DNA of 64,000 nt from Parelaphostrongylus tenuis (GCA_019055375.1 JAHQIW010007254.1:1-64000), one strand, 5' to 3'; shown: positions 1 through 11,689, numbered from the stretch's first letter. The notes: generated by a model from the letters alone, not told the origin. Numbers and translations are program-made.

Positions 1-948
1 CTAGACAGCAGCGAGCGACAAGGATCGAAATCGACCCTTGTCATTGCCGACGTGTTAATCGTCTAGCATTACTCAGTGGCTAAGATCTCGAAAAATTCAA
101 GAGGTATTTGGTTTTTTGAATGCTCTTCCACAGCGTTGTAGCTAAAAGAAGAGTTTTTTGTTCTCGACACGCGTATTTCTCGCAAGACAAAGCTCTTCCC
201 CGAATTATGAGACTATTCAGCAGCGAACATTTCGACGAATATATTGCCGTGCTTTTTTTTGTGAAAAGACCTTTTCACAAGAGTTCAGTAGAAAAAATAA
301 AATTGAGTTTCACATACGTCACATATTGCTTTTCGTTGGAGAAGTAGTGGCTGTGGATCGGCTACGTGCGAGTGGTACACCATGTAGGCGCTTTTCATGT
401 GGAGCGCAATTTCTGTTGTCGAACTTGGGATTCATCCCAATCTGAAGAAAACTTTACATAAAACGTGGAACTCTGATGCTAAAGGATTTTCTTCACTTGC
501 TGATTGCATTTTCCTCCTCCAGCCAAGTATAAACGCGTTATAATAGGTAGGCGAGACGCGTGTTAAACATAATTTTATTTTGAATGCTACAGCATGATAG
601 AAGACTCTGTAGAAAAAAAGATAACTATGCAGCACACTCCACCGAGATTCAAGCTTTCGATTGATTACTAACTTTTTCATGAAAAATTTCTGACTAAAGG
701 GAAATTTTCGGTTTTCAATCTGCACCGTACAACGGAAAAAAGCCGACAGGTCTCTTCCGCGGCATCTAATAGTAATGCAAGTCTGAGAACATTTTAGCTA
801 AAATATATTAGAGTCCAAGGGCGTATCATTCTGACCACACGTCACAGCATTGATGAATAAGGCGAGATCTCCAGATAGCGATTTTTTTCACGCACAAATT
901 CGCATTGTAGGTGGAAAATACTAGGAATCGAAATCGTCGGAAAATTGC
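1..948. other. no gene recognised
   Basis: Only short open frames are present on either strand. None has a recognisable domain or paired splice sites. Confidence 0.4.
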
Positions 949-952
949 TTAC

Positions 953-1292
953 ATCTGTACAATAAGTGGTGTCAGGTCACATGGATAATAGAACTGTCCT
1001 CTGATATAGGGTGTTCTCGCAGGTTTTGGTACTAGAGCAATAAACATCAAATTCACTGACCACAAGATATTCAGAGTATACGCCATTAGCCTGATCACAT
1101 TACTGCCATCTTTCAGGCAACAAATCAACCGCCTTGTGTGGAATTTTCTAAGCTTTCTTTTGGTACCGAACTTGTCCATGATTACCTCATTATGGTCTCT
1201 CAACAAAGCCTTCATCGAAGTCTGCTGCTTTACGAATGCCAAATAAGATGCGATGCACAAACAGCCTCCGAGAAAATCAACCATGAGAGGGC
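953..1292 (-). CDS. candidate internal exon of a membrane protein
   Basis: A 340-nt open stretch on the minus strand is bounded by a plausible acceptor (ATCTTTAG just before 1292) and a strong donor (CAGAT|GTAAGC at 953/952). It encodes about 112 residues. One hydrophobic stretch lies near the start (FLGGCLCIASYLAFV) and a second in the second half (LMAYTLNILWSVNLMFIALV), separated by a basic, charged segment. This layout resembles part of a multi-pass nematode receptor, but I do not recognise the family. No flanking exons were identified, so it may be an exon of a gene extending off the left edge, a relic, or chance. Seen: the open frame, hydrophobic segments and splice-like borders. Inferred: that it is an exon. 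Confidence 0.3.
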
Positions 1293-1329
1293 CTAAAGAT
1301 ATGCATCCAGGGCAAGCAACCTTTTAATT

Positions 1330-2290
1330 CTTTGCTGAGTTCGAGCCGTCAACTCCAAGTTAAAGAGAGCTGCACTTCGGTCGTCCATGCGAAGTTCATC
1401 GAGAGGCCGTCACCAAAGCACTGGAGGTGATCCGACTTCGACTATCGAAGATTTGGGCCGACAATTTTGGCTGTGGTGTTGCGACAATCAACAGAATATT
1501 GAAGGCAGCAGGCAAGAAGTGGAAGAAGAGTGTATGGATTACGCACGAGGTCATTTAGGCATAGTTGCTTAATTACAAAAACATCTCTTTAAAAATGCTG
1601 AGTCGTCATGTTCACATTCCGTTTCTGGTCAAGGTTATCACCGTCGACGAAAGCGGTTCTGTTTTCAAGATCCGACGTCGTCCAACTCAATGGATGTCAC
1701 CTGGCAAATGAGGAACTATAGCTTCACGTCAAAACCTATTTGCGCCAAAGGCTAACTAAGCCTGTCATCTGTTTGGAGAGAGCAGAGACAATTCACTGGG
1801 ACTTGTTGGCAACCGACAAGGTGATCAACACCAATCGCTACTGTGACCACCTACACCGCCGCAGTTAGACTCTGCCACGTCGACATTGCCGCGATCTTAT
1901 CCCGCCTCAAATCAACACAAAGCTGTGTGTTGCCAGATTGATGGAGAAGAAGTTGAGCGAAATGGGCTGAGAGTTCCTAAATCATCTTCCTTAAGCTGAC
2001 TTATCCGCCTGCTGTCACCTCTCTCAGTCGCTGGATCACTTGATGGGCAAAAAGAAGTTCCGAGACATCATCAATTACATCTAGGATTGACAACTTTCTT
2101 GGAATTCAAAGATGACCATCTGTATGAGCGCGGTATTGATTTGTTGACTGAGAAATGGCGAAAATGGAAATGGCGCATACTTAATAGCGTAGATAAGCAG
2201 TTACAATCACGCCTGGTTAATAAATTTGGTGCTTACTCGATTGCTAAAAAATATGAGAAGATCGAATAATATTGTTCAATCACCTGTGTG
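1330..2290 (+). mobile_element. mariner transposase relic (frameshifted)
   Basis: Reading across frames gives mariner landmarks in the right order. First comes the second helix-turn-helix region (KALEVIRLRLSKIW ... ATINRILKAAGKKWKK, about 1400-1530). Then comes the first catalytic-Asp region with the tryptophan motif (VITVDESG ... PTQWMSPGK, about 1635-1710). Next is the region before the third Asp, with recognisable but damaged SLDHLMGKKKFRD (about 2025-2070), and finally the C-terminal YERGIDLLTEKWRKW (about 2115-2165). Several stops and frameshifts separate these blocks, so no active transposase is encoded. Terminal inverted repeats were not identified with confidence. Confidence 0.75.
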
Positions 2291-2659
2291 GAAATGAATC
2301 GTTTTGGATTGGTTGGTGATGACGCATAATTTGCGTGAATGTGGGAGGATGGGCCGATTTTGATCACTATACGCTGGAAGTTCAGACATCCGACATCCTG
2401 GAATTGATGCCTTCATGTCACTCATTTTAGGTATAAAAGCTTGTAAATGAAAAAAACAAAAACATCAGACTAATCTGCTGTTCGCAAGACTAAACAGTTT
2501 ACTTCGAGTGATTAGCAGTTCTAAGCAACGGATAACTTATTCACCAGTAAATACCCAGCTGAAATATTGTTCATATCTGGTTGCGTGCCAATATAAGAGG
2601 AGGGTGACTAATCATTAGTCTCGCCTCGGTGTTTGATAATCATTAATTCTGGATTATCT

Positions 2660-4465
2660 GTCACCCACTGTACGAACACCACTTTTTTTCAACTGGTTCA
2701 ATGCGTTGCATCAATCTTTCAAGAATTTCTTAGTATTTCTACCTAGGCTCGGCTGCAGCATGAAGATTTCATATCCAGTTCTTGAATTACCATCAGAAGG
2801 TAGCCCAAGTAGATTCCCCTTACAATCCTGGTATGACTGCTTAGAACGCTCTAGGACCATCTAGAGCACTAATTAGTCTTTGTAAATTCACAAAAATTTT
2901 TCCCAAACAGGAGTGCCGCCAAAATATTGACCTCAGAGAAATGGGACTTGCCTCGAGGTAGAGTCGAACTAAAGGGTAAATAGTGTGTAAAGCACAGCAT
3001 CTCTGTGAACACTGAGCTTCCAACGTCTCCATTTAACACTATTCTCGAAATATCAGTGCATGGCTATTCATTTATTCTATTCCTTGCACGAGATGAGAAA
3101 ACCTGGCTGTGGTTTTGAGCACCTTCAATACCTTGTACCTATTTCTTTCGTTAGGCATCTGAGCTACAAATTCTGTCACCAATTTGAATATCGCTCGTTC
3201 TAGATTCACTCAGCTAGACCTGTACTCCTTTCTAAGCGCATGCTCTACAATAATCTTCACTTGAAAACACAGCATTAATTAAGAAACATTAACCACAGCC
3301 TTCAGTGAAAAAGGATTGAGCGAAGAAATAGCTAATGATATTCTTCACGTTTTGCATACATGCGACTGACGAATACTGATCGCCAAATTTGGAGTTCCTT
3401 GCAGGTTGTTGGATGTTCAAAAAAAAACAAAATACATATGCAAGCTTACTTTTAATCGAAAATTTGATAGAGATACACTCACTTCAGTGCTCGATCGCCT
3501 TTCTTAAATGTCAAAGCTTAATCTAGTTCGCTTCTTCCGTAATGGTATACTGTTTTAACATAAGAGAAGGTGGCTAGTTCACATTTCTTTTGAAGTCTTT
3601 CAGCGCAATCTTTCGGTTATAGGAAAAGTTACGCCCGCAACCAAAAGTGAAGTAACCAGTGGTAGATGTCAATTCTTTTCTAGTGAAACGTACTTGCGCC
3701 TTGAAAATTTTTCCTCTAGTCGATAAGGACTTGCTGCCGTATATATTGAAGATTTAAAAAATCCTAACAGTCTAAGGAAAAGAAATCTCCGTGTTCATCA
3801 GATTGCTTAACATTTGGAATTTGGGATGTTGCTGAGTAATTCCTCATGAAGATGGTGTCTTTAAGTAACCACTTAGACATCACCTAGGTTGGACTACGAA
3901 GTATAAGCTGGCATTGACTAGTTCCCGTATTAAGAATCACGACAAAATTCATCAGGCGAAATTCTCCAAAATGTAAGTTGCGTTATATTCGATTGATAAA
4001 GGCCAAAAATTTTAGATGAATTCGGTTTGCGTCACCCCAGCTGCAAAGACGTAGTAGCAATAAAGCGTAACTATAGCGTTCGCTCTTATTACTTGTTCAC
4101 AACGTCAAGTTAACGTTTCGACTTTCAACAATCGGTGCTCTAGGTCTCAAGCAGGTCACCGTGTTAAAATTTTGAGAAGAAGTCATAGAAAAGACGCCAT
4201 ACCTCGCATCTTCAGGTGTTTTGTTCTTCCGTCTATGTCTTGTTGTTTTTCGCTCCGAAGGAGGTAAAGCCGTCTTGCAAGAATACTAAGGCAATAATGA
4301 AGCCAACCAGATGAATCAAGATGACGATAGTAAATGTCATTATCATAATAGTGATAAAGCATCAAAGATGGAGGATAAGGCGTTGATCAACGCCCGGCCA
4401 ACATGTCAGGTACTCGATTTCGCTATGCTTTCTTGAAATGAATTGATAAATAAATAGATGTACAT
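2660..4465. other. no gene recognised
   Basis: AT-rich sequence with only short chance frames. A perfect 16-bp palindrome (GGCGTTGATCAACGCC) lies at about 4379-4394. Confidence 0.4.
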
Positions 4466-4466
4466 T

Positions 4467-4470
<4 letters not shown>

Positions 4471-4517
<47 letters not shown>
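4471..4517. repeat. (TA)n microsatellite
   Basis: An uninterrupted TA dinucleotide run of about 23 copies. It is one of at least four long TA runs in the window. Confidence 0.97.
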
Positions 4518-4523
<6 letters not shown>

Positions 4524-5139
4524 TGAACAGTGTATAACGGCACTCCGTCTATGTGTTAGGCTAGTATTTTTATCTTTCCACCACCTTCATAACACAGTGG
4601 GGAGGCAGCGCTCGGATTGCCTGGATTCGGGTGAACCACTGACCACATGTGGAACTAACATGACACACTGGCTCCAACGGCGTAGTCATCACTTTAGTCA
4701 TGGCTATTTCTGTAACGATTACTATTATTGCTAAAATTTCTAGCACCTTTCGATGGTCAATTATCGGATCTCATATTACTTCCTTTCTTAATCCCTTTGA
4801 GGACATTACAGCAGGTTTCATACCGCGCCGCGCGACTGCAAATCTCAATCAGCTACTGTAATGACGTTGTCGCTACCCATAAGAAAGGCGGCGTGTCTCG
4901 TGGGAAGACAGCGTAGACAGTATGAGAGGTGCGAGGAGGCGAACCCAGGTTCTGAGAGAGCAGTATCCATAAGACGCCTATATTTCCTGTAATTCAACGA
5001 GAGAACTAAGTCGCCAAATGATGATGATAATGATAACGATAACGACGGTCATCATGATAACGGTTGTGTCAGTGATAATGATAAGTGTACCTTAGGTGAA
5101 AGTAGCGTCAATCTCCATATTTTTCAACGTGATGAGTGC

Positions 5140-5215
5140 ATGTGGCACAGTGGTTAGGTGCTCTGCACCGCACACAACGTCGGAGGTTCAATCTCGCTTT
5201 TGTGACTTATCAAGC
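5140..5215 (+). repeat. tRNA-derived SINE-like sequence
   Basis: It contains an A-box-like block (TGGCACAGTGGTTAGG) followed about 30 nt later by a B-box-like block (GGAGGTTCAATCTC), the spacing of an internal Pol III promoter. The acceptor stem does not close, so it is a tRNA-derived repeat rather than a tRNA gene. Short sequence similarity between 4800-4920 and 5600-5720 (sharing CAATCAGCTACTG) suggests other repeat fragments around it. Confidence 0.5.
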
Positions 5216-6189
5216 CATCCTATCTCTCCAGGATTGGTAAGTCAAACCTGAGGAATTCTTTTGTACTGATGGGCCTTTCAAAGCCACCTACATATGGTCT
5301 TATTGAAGTTATTCGTGGAGGTAAAAACTGGGCGAGTTGCAGAAAATCAAGCGAAGAACATAATGGACTATAAAGAGTAAGTATAACACGTGAAATGACA
5401 AAGATTGTAGCAGCAATTGATATTCACAGTTGAGATTAAAAAGTCCATTGTATTGCAATGTGCAAAATTATTCTTGTCAAACAAGCTTTGTTTTGTAAAT
5501 GTTTTCTTATGAACCTGTTGTTTTCTTCGACTTACGGCCTCTGGCATCTTCCTGGGATTTGGTTGGTCATAACCAGGGCGTACTCTCTCCGCCTTTGTTC
5601 TCATTCACAATTCTCACGGCTCAATCAGCTACTGCAATCGCGGTGTCTCGTATCGAGAGAATAAAGGCGATCATGTAGGCGGAGACGCACGAACCAGAAC
5701 CTTCGCTCACATAAACGCAGACGGCGCCCTCTAGGACTGCGCGCAAGCGATGGGCCGATGTCGCGACGCCGTTTGCCTATCAACGCTGATCTTCAAGAGC
5801 TTATGGTTGTTCATTTTGCTAGGTTGGAACCCTTTCTCTATTCATCTTGCTGGATCGGAAGGGCGTCGCGGCTGAATAGTTAGGATCTTTGTCGGGACGA
5901 GCGTTGAGCCAAGCTCCACACCGTACACTCTCCGCAATGAACAACAACGTTGGGTGGAACGCACACAACCACGCTATCTTCGAGACTGCATAGAGACTCC
6001 CTCAACCAGTATTCTTCGATGTTCACGAAGAAGACGAAACAACGAACTGAATATCTGAAGTATCGGGATTCGCATAAAGAAAAAAATCACTGTGAATACG
6101 AATCATAAATCAAAATTGCACTTGTTAAAAAAAACCTTCGCACAGCGCTGAGAGCGGAGCGCTCAAAATTTTGTTACGAATAAACTGAA

Positions 6190-7440
6190 GCTAGGCATCT
6201 ATAAGATCACTAGCGTTTGATTTGGAAGAAACTAGGAAAGAAAAGCGTATTTCAAAGGATAGCCGAATGACTCGCTTATTCCATGATGCTCGTTTGTCGG
6301 AGATGTTTTTCACAAGTGAAAAGAAATTCACGCTTAAAACACCCTGCAATTGCCAGAATCTACGTAAATGTCTCAACAAGGATAAGCAGAAGTCCGTTGT
6401 GGCAGAAACCACGGGCAGCAACCACGCAGTCTCTGTGATGCTACGGGCACGCATATGCGCTGCCGGAAAGACGCCGTTGGTGTTCATCAAAGAAAACGTC
6501 AAAGTAAACGCTGCCTGCTATCACCACGAAGTTTCGCGGGGCGTAGTGAAGCGATAGAGTACTCAGAATCATGGCGCCGACAAATTTACTCTTCAGTGCG
6601 ACTGGGTTCTTGCTCATTCGGGCTGTTCAATAATTTCTGTTCGTCAAATGCAGTTTCCAAGCTTAGGCGCAAAGGTTGGCCGTCAAAAACGCTGGATCTA
6701 ACCGAATGTATTACTCCGTGTGGTTTATATTAGAGAAGAAATCTTGGCTTGTTGCCGTACTAGTATAGACGTGCTCATAACGGCCGTGACCCACACTTGG
6801 GACGAAGTTACAGTGGAAACATGTGTGAGCATCGTTGGAAATCTTTGCCAACAACTTCGCAATACTGTAGAGGCCAAAGGTGGCAAATTCGAGAGTTCGT
6901 TATTAACTGTTTCATCCACTGTTACATTCGTTGATCCACTAAACGTAAATGTTTCTTCAGATGGATGAATACAATATGTCAGATAGTCATTTTTTGAGCC
7001 ACGCATGTGGTCTGTTACATAGGGTCTGACTTATAGAGTCCGATACACGTGTTTCAACCATGACGTTCTCTAACCCTTTCGTCTTTAGCCAATCCTCTCG
7101 GGGCGCTCAGTCCTCTATATTAAGAAATGGCGATGATTAACATTTTACACTGTAAGTTTAATGAAATTACCACTGAACGGACAGTTGTACACTCGATTGC
7201 TCTTGGCTGGTATCGTTCGTATATCATACCTTTCGCTTCGAGTGTCTTCTTAAGACCACGCTCAAATTCAATATGCCAGATAATCATTTTTTGAGAAACG
7301 CATGTGGTCTGTTATATAATGGCTGACTTATAGAGCCCCATATACGTATTTTCACCTCGACGGTCTCATCAGTCTCATGTGAATCATGTTTGTACAGTGA
7401 CTTCTACTGTTGAAATATCTGAAAAAAATGGCAAAGCTAT
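6190..7440 (+). mobile_element. Tc1/mariner-superfamily transposase relic, interrupted by a repeat
   Basis: The frame at 6222-6557 shows the middle of a Tc1/mariner-superfamily transposase: an FFTSEKKFTL block (first catalytic acidic region) and then VMLRARICAAGKTPLVFIKE. After a frame change, FTLQCDWVLAHSG (about 6590-6630) matches the second-Asp region. The C-terminal part (6720-6968) ends in an AKGGKFE motif typical of the family. Frameshifts and stops make it non-functional. The tail TCTACTGTTGAAATAT... resumes at about 7405 and matches the tail of the related fragment at 22965-23260. The element was therefore split by the repeat at 6975-7385. Confidence 0.75.
6975..7385 (-). repeat. tandem ~300-bp repeat with hammerhead-ribozyme motifs
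   Basis: Two minus-strand copies of a motif, with GAAAC or GAAAA cores about 298 bp apart (7051-7055 and 7349-7353), define about one and a third repeat units. The copy at 7335-7375 has an intact CTGATGA core (7372-7366), then GACC, a GTCGA loop, GGT, GAAA and a TACGTA segment. This is the order of a hammerhead: core, stem II, core, stem III, cleavage site. The copy near 7030-7075 keeps GGTTGAAACACGTGTATCGG but has lost the first core. The unit body contains segments shared with 24.9-25.4 and 28.4-29.0 kb (CTTTCGTCTTTAGCCAATCC; ACCACGCATGTGGT). Confidence 0.7.
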
Positions 7441-7457
7441 TTGCGCAACTATAATTT

Positions 7458-7460
<3 letters not shown>

Positions 7461-7513
<53 letters not shown>

Positions 7514-7514
7514 G
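7461..7514. repeat. (TA)n microsatellite
   Basis: TA dinucleotide run following TTTTACA, ending in TATGTATATAG. Confidence 0.97.
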
Positions 7515-7539
7515 TCTAAATTCTTTTCATTTCGACTGA

Positions 7540-7790
7540 CACTTGCAGTGGTATGATGTTATAGTATACCCAATATGTGGAGTACTGTGCAAAAACGTTT
7601 GCGTCAGCCGGGATTCGAACCCAGATCTCACTCTTTCCGAAAGTGTATGCTAGCCGTTGCACAGCCGACGCTCGTTTTGCACAGCACTCTTATTTAGAAT
7701 GAAAGAGTGAGATCTGGGTTCGAATCCCGGCTGACGCAAACGTTATTGCACAGTACTCCAAATATGGGATGTATTTATATATTCTGCACA
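7540..7790. repeat. palindromic tRNA-bearing repeat
   Basis: Two arms of about 70 nt (7566-7637 and 7701-7770) are near-perfect reverse complements around a loop of about 63 nt. Each arm carries the 3' half of the same tRNA-like sequence, including GGGTTCGAATCCCGGCTGA. The left flank carries a GTGGTATGATG sequence that also forms the termini of the elements at 7898-8113 and 26356-26655, so all three look like members of one inverted-repeat family with tRNA-like cores. Confidence 0.75.
7601..7671 (-). tRNA. tRNA-like cloverleaf (probable tRNA pseudogene in a repeat)
   Basis: The 71-nt minus-strand sequence folds into a cloverleaf. The acceptor is GCGTCGG with CTGACGC (7 bp, one G-U), and the D-stem is GTGC with GCAT. 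The anticodon stem is CACTT with GAGTG around loop TCGGAAA. The T-arm is CTGGG-TTCGAAT-CCCGG. The anticodon loop lacks the near-universal U33 (it has C), and the sequence lies inside a palindromic repeat. I therefore regard it as a repeat-carried tRNA relative rather than a working tRNA; read literally the anticodon would be GGA. Confidence 0.4.
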
Positions 7791-7830
7791 TGTACGTATA
7801 TAGAAATATCCGTATTTATATATACACATT

Positions 7831-7855
7831 TATATATATATATATATATATATAT
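7831..7855. repeat. (TA)n microsatellite
   Basis: Short TA run ending in TATATGTTG, separating two tRNA-bearing repeats. Confidence 0.9.
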
Positions 7856-7897
7856 GTTGAAGATATGAGTACATTTTAACTGATCTCTTAGAAGAGG

Positions 7898-8113
7898 TGG
7901 TATGATGGTACAATTGTACTCGATAATGTTGAGCGATCTCCAAAACTTTAACGTCGCACGGGACTCGAACGCGATTTTCTCCTATCAAGAGCGTGCTTCA
8001 ATTCTTTGCACTATCGAGGCTTGTTTTACAGACACTGTTTCTACACTACAACGCATCAATCTGTCAACAACCAACAGTCAACACAATGGGTGTATTTATA
8101 ACATCGTACCACC
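7898..8113. repeat. tRNA-bearing inverted-repeat element (MITE-like)
   Basis: The element begins GGTGGTATGATGGTAC and ends with the inverted version ACATCGTACCACC. Inside, on the minus strand, is a tRNA-like body; on the plus strand its T-arm reads GGGACTCGAACGCG (about 7970-7985). The terminal sequence is shared with 7540-7790 and 26356-26655. No open frame is present, so movement would need enzymes supplied from elsewhere. Confidence 0.65.
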
Positions 8114-8278
8114 GTTAAACGGAGGCTGAATAAAAAAAATTCTTGCCTCTAACATGTATATCGATTTTTGTTAGTGTAAATTGGTTCAGTGTCGATATCG
8201 ATACCAGGCCAAACCGTTGGCGGTTAGTTATTGACAAATTGATGCACTGTAGCGCAAAAAGGGTAATGGCAAAACTAG

Positions 8279-8347
8279 TTGTTAGTGCAACGGGTTCTTT
8301 CACGCGCCACGGATAGATGAGACACGGATTCGAGTCCCGTCTGAGGC
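8279..8347 (+). repeat. tRNA-derived sequence
   Basis: An A-box-like block (TTAGTGCAACGGGTT) is followed by a good B box (GGATTCGAGTCCC) and the remains of an acceptor stem (GTCTGAGGC). It faces the opposite way from the tRNA-like sequence in 7898-8113, so the pair again forms an inverted arrangement. Confidence 0.5.
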
Positions 8348-8399
8348 AGAAGTATTGCACATTACAGAACGTCATTGGGAATATATGAATATAGGTTTT

Positions 8400-9290
8400 T
8401 TCTCATTAGGAGGGTACAACTGAAAAAACTGATCTCATTTGTTAGAGAGGAACTTTCATAGAAGTGTTAGTAACCATTCGATAGCTGAGACTTAGGATTA
8501 CAGCCTCACGTCGCCGGTTTTCCAAAACACCGTTGTAAAACACTGTGCTTTTCCACACAAATCTAGCGCATATTTCCCGCCGGCCAGAGCTCTTTCTAGT
8601 ATTCATAAAATAGCGTAGTGTTTCCTGACACCAATGCTGTGCTTGTGTACCGGAAAGACAGTTTCTCTGCAACGCAGTAGGTAAATTAAGTTGGATTCGA
8701 TGCGTGAGAACGGACGATCTAAAGCCAGTTCACGTCGCGATGGGTGTGGAGGCCACGTGACTGCAGACGCAATATACTCTACGCGTCTATAGAACCCTTC
8801 ACTCAGCTGCGATCCAGCACCCACGTGATTCGCGCAGGACGCTGTTTCTCCCACATGGATATTCGACCTATTACCAGCTGCAATGCAGCTTATCTTAACT
8901 GCTGCGTTTCAGAGAAGCGGTCTTTTCAGGATATAAGAGCAACGCTGGTTTCAAATTCGGTTATGCTATCGAATGACTACTAATAGTCCAAGGAAAGACT
9001 CTGTCTGGCGAGAAATATGCATGTCAAAGCCAAAGAACCTACTATGTCAAAGCCAAAAATGTCAACTTTTAGAACAGGCAAAGACGGACTAAAGCCTCAA
9101 GTCTCAACTTTCTAATGATTGCTAGCATTCTTACCAAAAACTCCTCCCAGCACATGAGATCGGTTTTCATTTGCTCGCTCCTCATCAGAAGGAGCTCAAA
9201 TGTATAAATATTTATTCAAAAATGAATTCTTCAACTTATCGCTTTACTAGTAGTGTAGTAATGTTAAAAATACTTTACCAAAAATGTTGA
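8400..9290. other. no gene recognised
   Basis: Short overlapping frames on both strands, with no recognisable motif or splice-site pairing. Confidence 0.4.
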
Positions 9291-9299
9291 CTAAGTTGC

Positions 9300-9490
9300 A
9301 AAACTTTAGACCTCGGGCAGGAATCGAAACCCAAAAACTTTAGGGATGGTTATTGATAGAATACCTTGTATCGCGCGAGTGGTAGCACGAGACTGGCTTG
9401 GATGTTGCAATGTTTAACATGCGCCAGCGTAAAGGGTGAGAAGCGGATTTGACTTTCGCCCTAGGTTCTGAGCCCTGCGTATCACTCAAG
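9300..9490. repeat. degenerate tRNA-bearing repeat
   Basis: The left end has a decayed inverted B-box-like block (CAGGAATCGAAACCC). The right half shares the order of blocks seen at 26.5 kb: GTAGCACGAG, a GGGTGAGAAGCGGATTTGA block, then GAGCCCTGCGTATCACTC. It is more diverged than the copies at 7.6 and 26.4 kb. Confidence 0.45.
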
Positions 9491-9639
9491 ATTCTTAATA
9501 TACAGTCAAAACATTATAATTCTGCAAGAGAGCCTTTAAATAAAGAATTTTACTCTATAACGATAATGTCTCCATCACTGGAATTCTTCAAGAGTTCACA
9601 ACATTCTACGAAAATGATTCTTCTGTACTGCTCCGACTG

Positions 9640-10650
9640 AATACATGTTTTTTATATACCCTTTTATCATGTCTGAACATGCTCAAAATGAAAGAAATCA
9701 GGAATTCGTGCAGTAAATCAGTTTGAAATGTGCTAAAAGAATGATTGCTGCTAAAGAAATACAGATAATACAACCGAGGACAATACTCTGTCATGCTGGA
9801 AAAAATTCGCTTTATGCTTTACTTTCATGCCCGAAATGTGAGTTCTGCAGCGAAAAAATAGAAGGAATATCTGTCGTGCAATCCAAGAAGTCAGAATTTA
9901 CCCACAAAAAAAATAAGAAACTTTTTATGCAATAGATTTTTAGTTATAACTGCACGTAACGGAATTATCGAAACGTGCCTTTCGCTGAGTTATGCTGATT
10001 GGAAGATGGAAGCCGCCATTTTCGTAACATCTTGTGACTTCTCCAAAGTTCATGACTTCGTGTCAGTGTTAAGTGATGGTTCAATACATTCTTGATAGTG
10101 TCATAGTGGTCGATATTTGGATGTTCTTTTTCCACATGTCTTTCGGGTTCCATTGTTTATTCTGTTCTTCTCCTTTTCCTATAGTCTTTGTCCACTCGGG
10201 TACTCGAACTCGTACATTGTCCTAGCCACAACTCGAGGCAGTGTCATCTTTTCTCGTTAGCACATTCAATATTGATTAAGCGTAAGGGATTCGCAAATAG
10301 TCATGTTCGAGTCTTCTAGGGCCTTCATCACGACCAAACATGACATTCTGCTGATCAAACTAAGGCTTGATACTTCGTGGTTAGGATTTTTTTTGATTAT
10401 GGCAAATCCTGCGATTAGTCGGGCGAACTGGCTCAACGGCGATTTCACGAGCGTGTTTTTTTCGAAAAATTTCGGATTCTCTCGCCAGGTGCCAGAATGC
10501 ATGATCACTTGAGAATTTGGCAAATTCATTGGATTGATTATTATTTTTTCAAATGAATTTTAAGAGTACTAATTTGAAGATAAGCCTCTGGAGTTTTTAA
10601 CGCTAAAGCCTCGGCAGTCGTCATAAATAGTATTGGGAAACAGTAGTCTT
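9640..10650. other. no gene recognised
   Basis: Short open frames occur on both strands (for example 10266-10529 on the minus strand), without recognisable domains. Confidence 0.35.
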
Positions 10651-10669
10651 CTGGTCAACGGAATCTACA

Positions 10670-10795
10670 GTACATATGTATACATTTAAATATACACATA
10701 TATATGCATGTGTATGTACATATCTATTTATATAGAGTACATGTGCATGTATATAATATACATATACATATATATATATGCATATATATATGCAG
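10670..10795. repeat. TA/CATA simple-repeat tract
   Basis: Imperfect TATATACATA-type low-complexity sequence. Open frames across it are artefacts of the repeat. Confidence 0.85.
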
Positions 10796-11629
10796 TTTTG
10801 GCTAAAAAAATTGAAAACCTTCCGCAGGCTTAGTGAGGCATTGAAGTCTAGAATCGTTGTCATCGCATTAACCAGGTTCAGCACAAGAGGAGTTAACCTT
10901 AGTGATTAAACTCGATCTGTCTTGTGAATACTTGTATAGATGATGTGCTTGATGGTAATTGTTTCTTAAGTTCAATGTTTGGGATGATTGAGTTTCTTGT
11001 TAGTCTTGTCCAAGAATCGAGAAATCAAGGTCATTCACAAAATCGTACGAACTCGAAAGAGTGCAGCATGTAGTTTGAATATAGTGCTCATGTGTCTTTG
11101 AGCATTCGTAAAGATGAAGGATCCCGCGATATTTCTCAAGTGTTGAAAATCAAGCTGGTATTCCTTTCACTGCTACTACATTAACTAGGTGCCAACATCT
11201 CAGGATAATCGAAAAGCCTTAGAGCTATGCCGAAATCACAGTGTAGTAGCGTCAAGGAACGGAAGTAGGTGTGTCACAATTGTGTGCGCCCCAAACCATC
11301 CTCATGCTTGTCCGACTACCATCTCTCTTTCGATCGGGCCTTTTTTTCCAATATTATCGGTGAGATTACTTTTCTGCCACTTATAGACTATGGATTATCT
11401 GGTTCTCTTAGTTGAAACTCGTCAAAGTAGTAGTTGTACCGAACATAAGTGCTTTGACCTCCTTTAGTACGTGTACAATTACTTGTCTCAGTGTGTTAGT
11501 CATCAGTACGCGATGATGTCATTTATTATTGTGCGACTATTTTTTTGTCCACTTTATGAAAAGGCACCATATAAGCAATACAGTGATATGTGTTGTATTT
11601 CAAGGACCACAGCAAAAAAATAGTTCACC

Positions 11630-11633
<4 letters not shown>

Positions 11634-11673
<40 letters not shown>
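11634..11673. repeat. (TA)n microsatellite
   Basis: Uninterrupted TA run at the left end of a longer CATA-type tract. Confidence 0.97.
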
Positions 11674-11675
<2 letters not shown>

Positions 11676-11689
11676 ATTACACGTATACA

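Noticed and set aside
4379..4394. 16-bp perfect palindrome as an operator
   Set aside because: No adjacent gene and isolated palindromes of this size are expected by chance in eukaryotic DNA of this length often enough to be uninformative.
7601..7671. Functional tRNA gene
   Set aside because: The cloverleaf is good but U33 is missing and the sequence is part of a palindromic dispersed repeat; kept only as tRNA-like.
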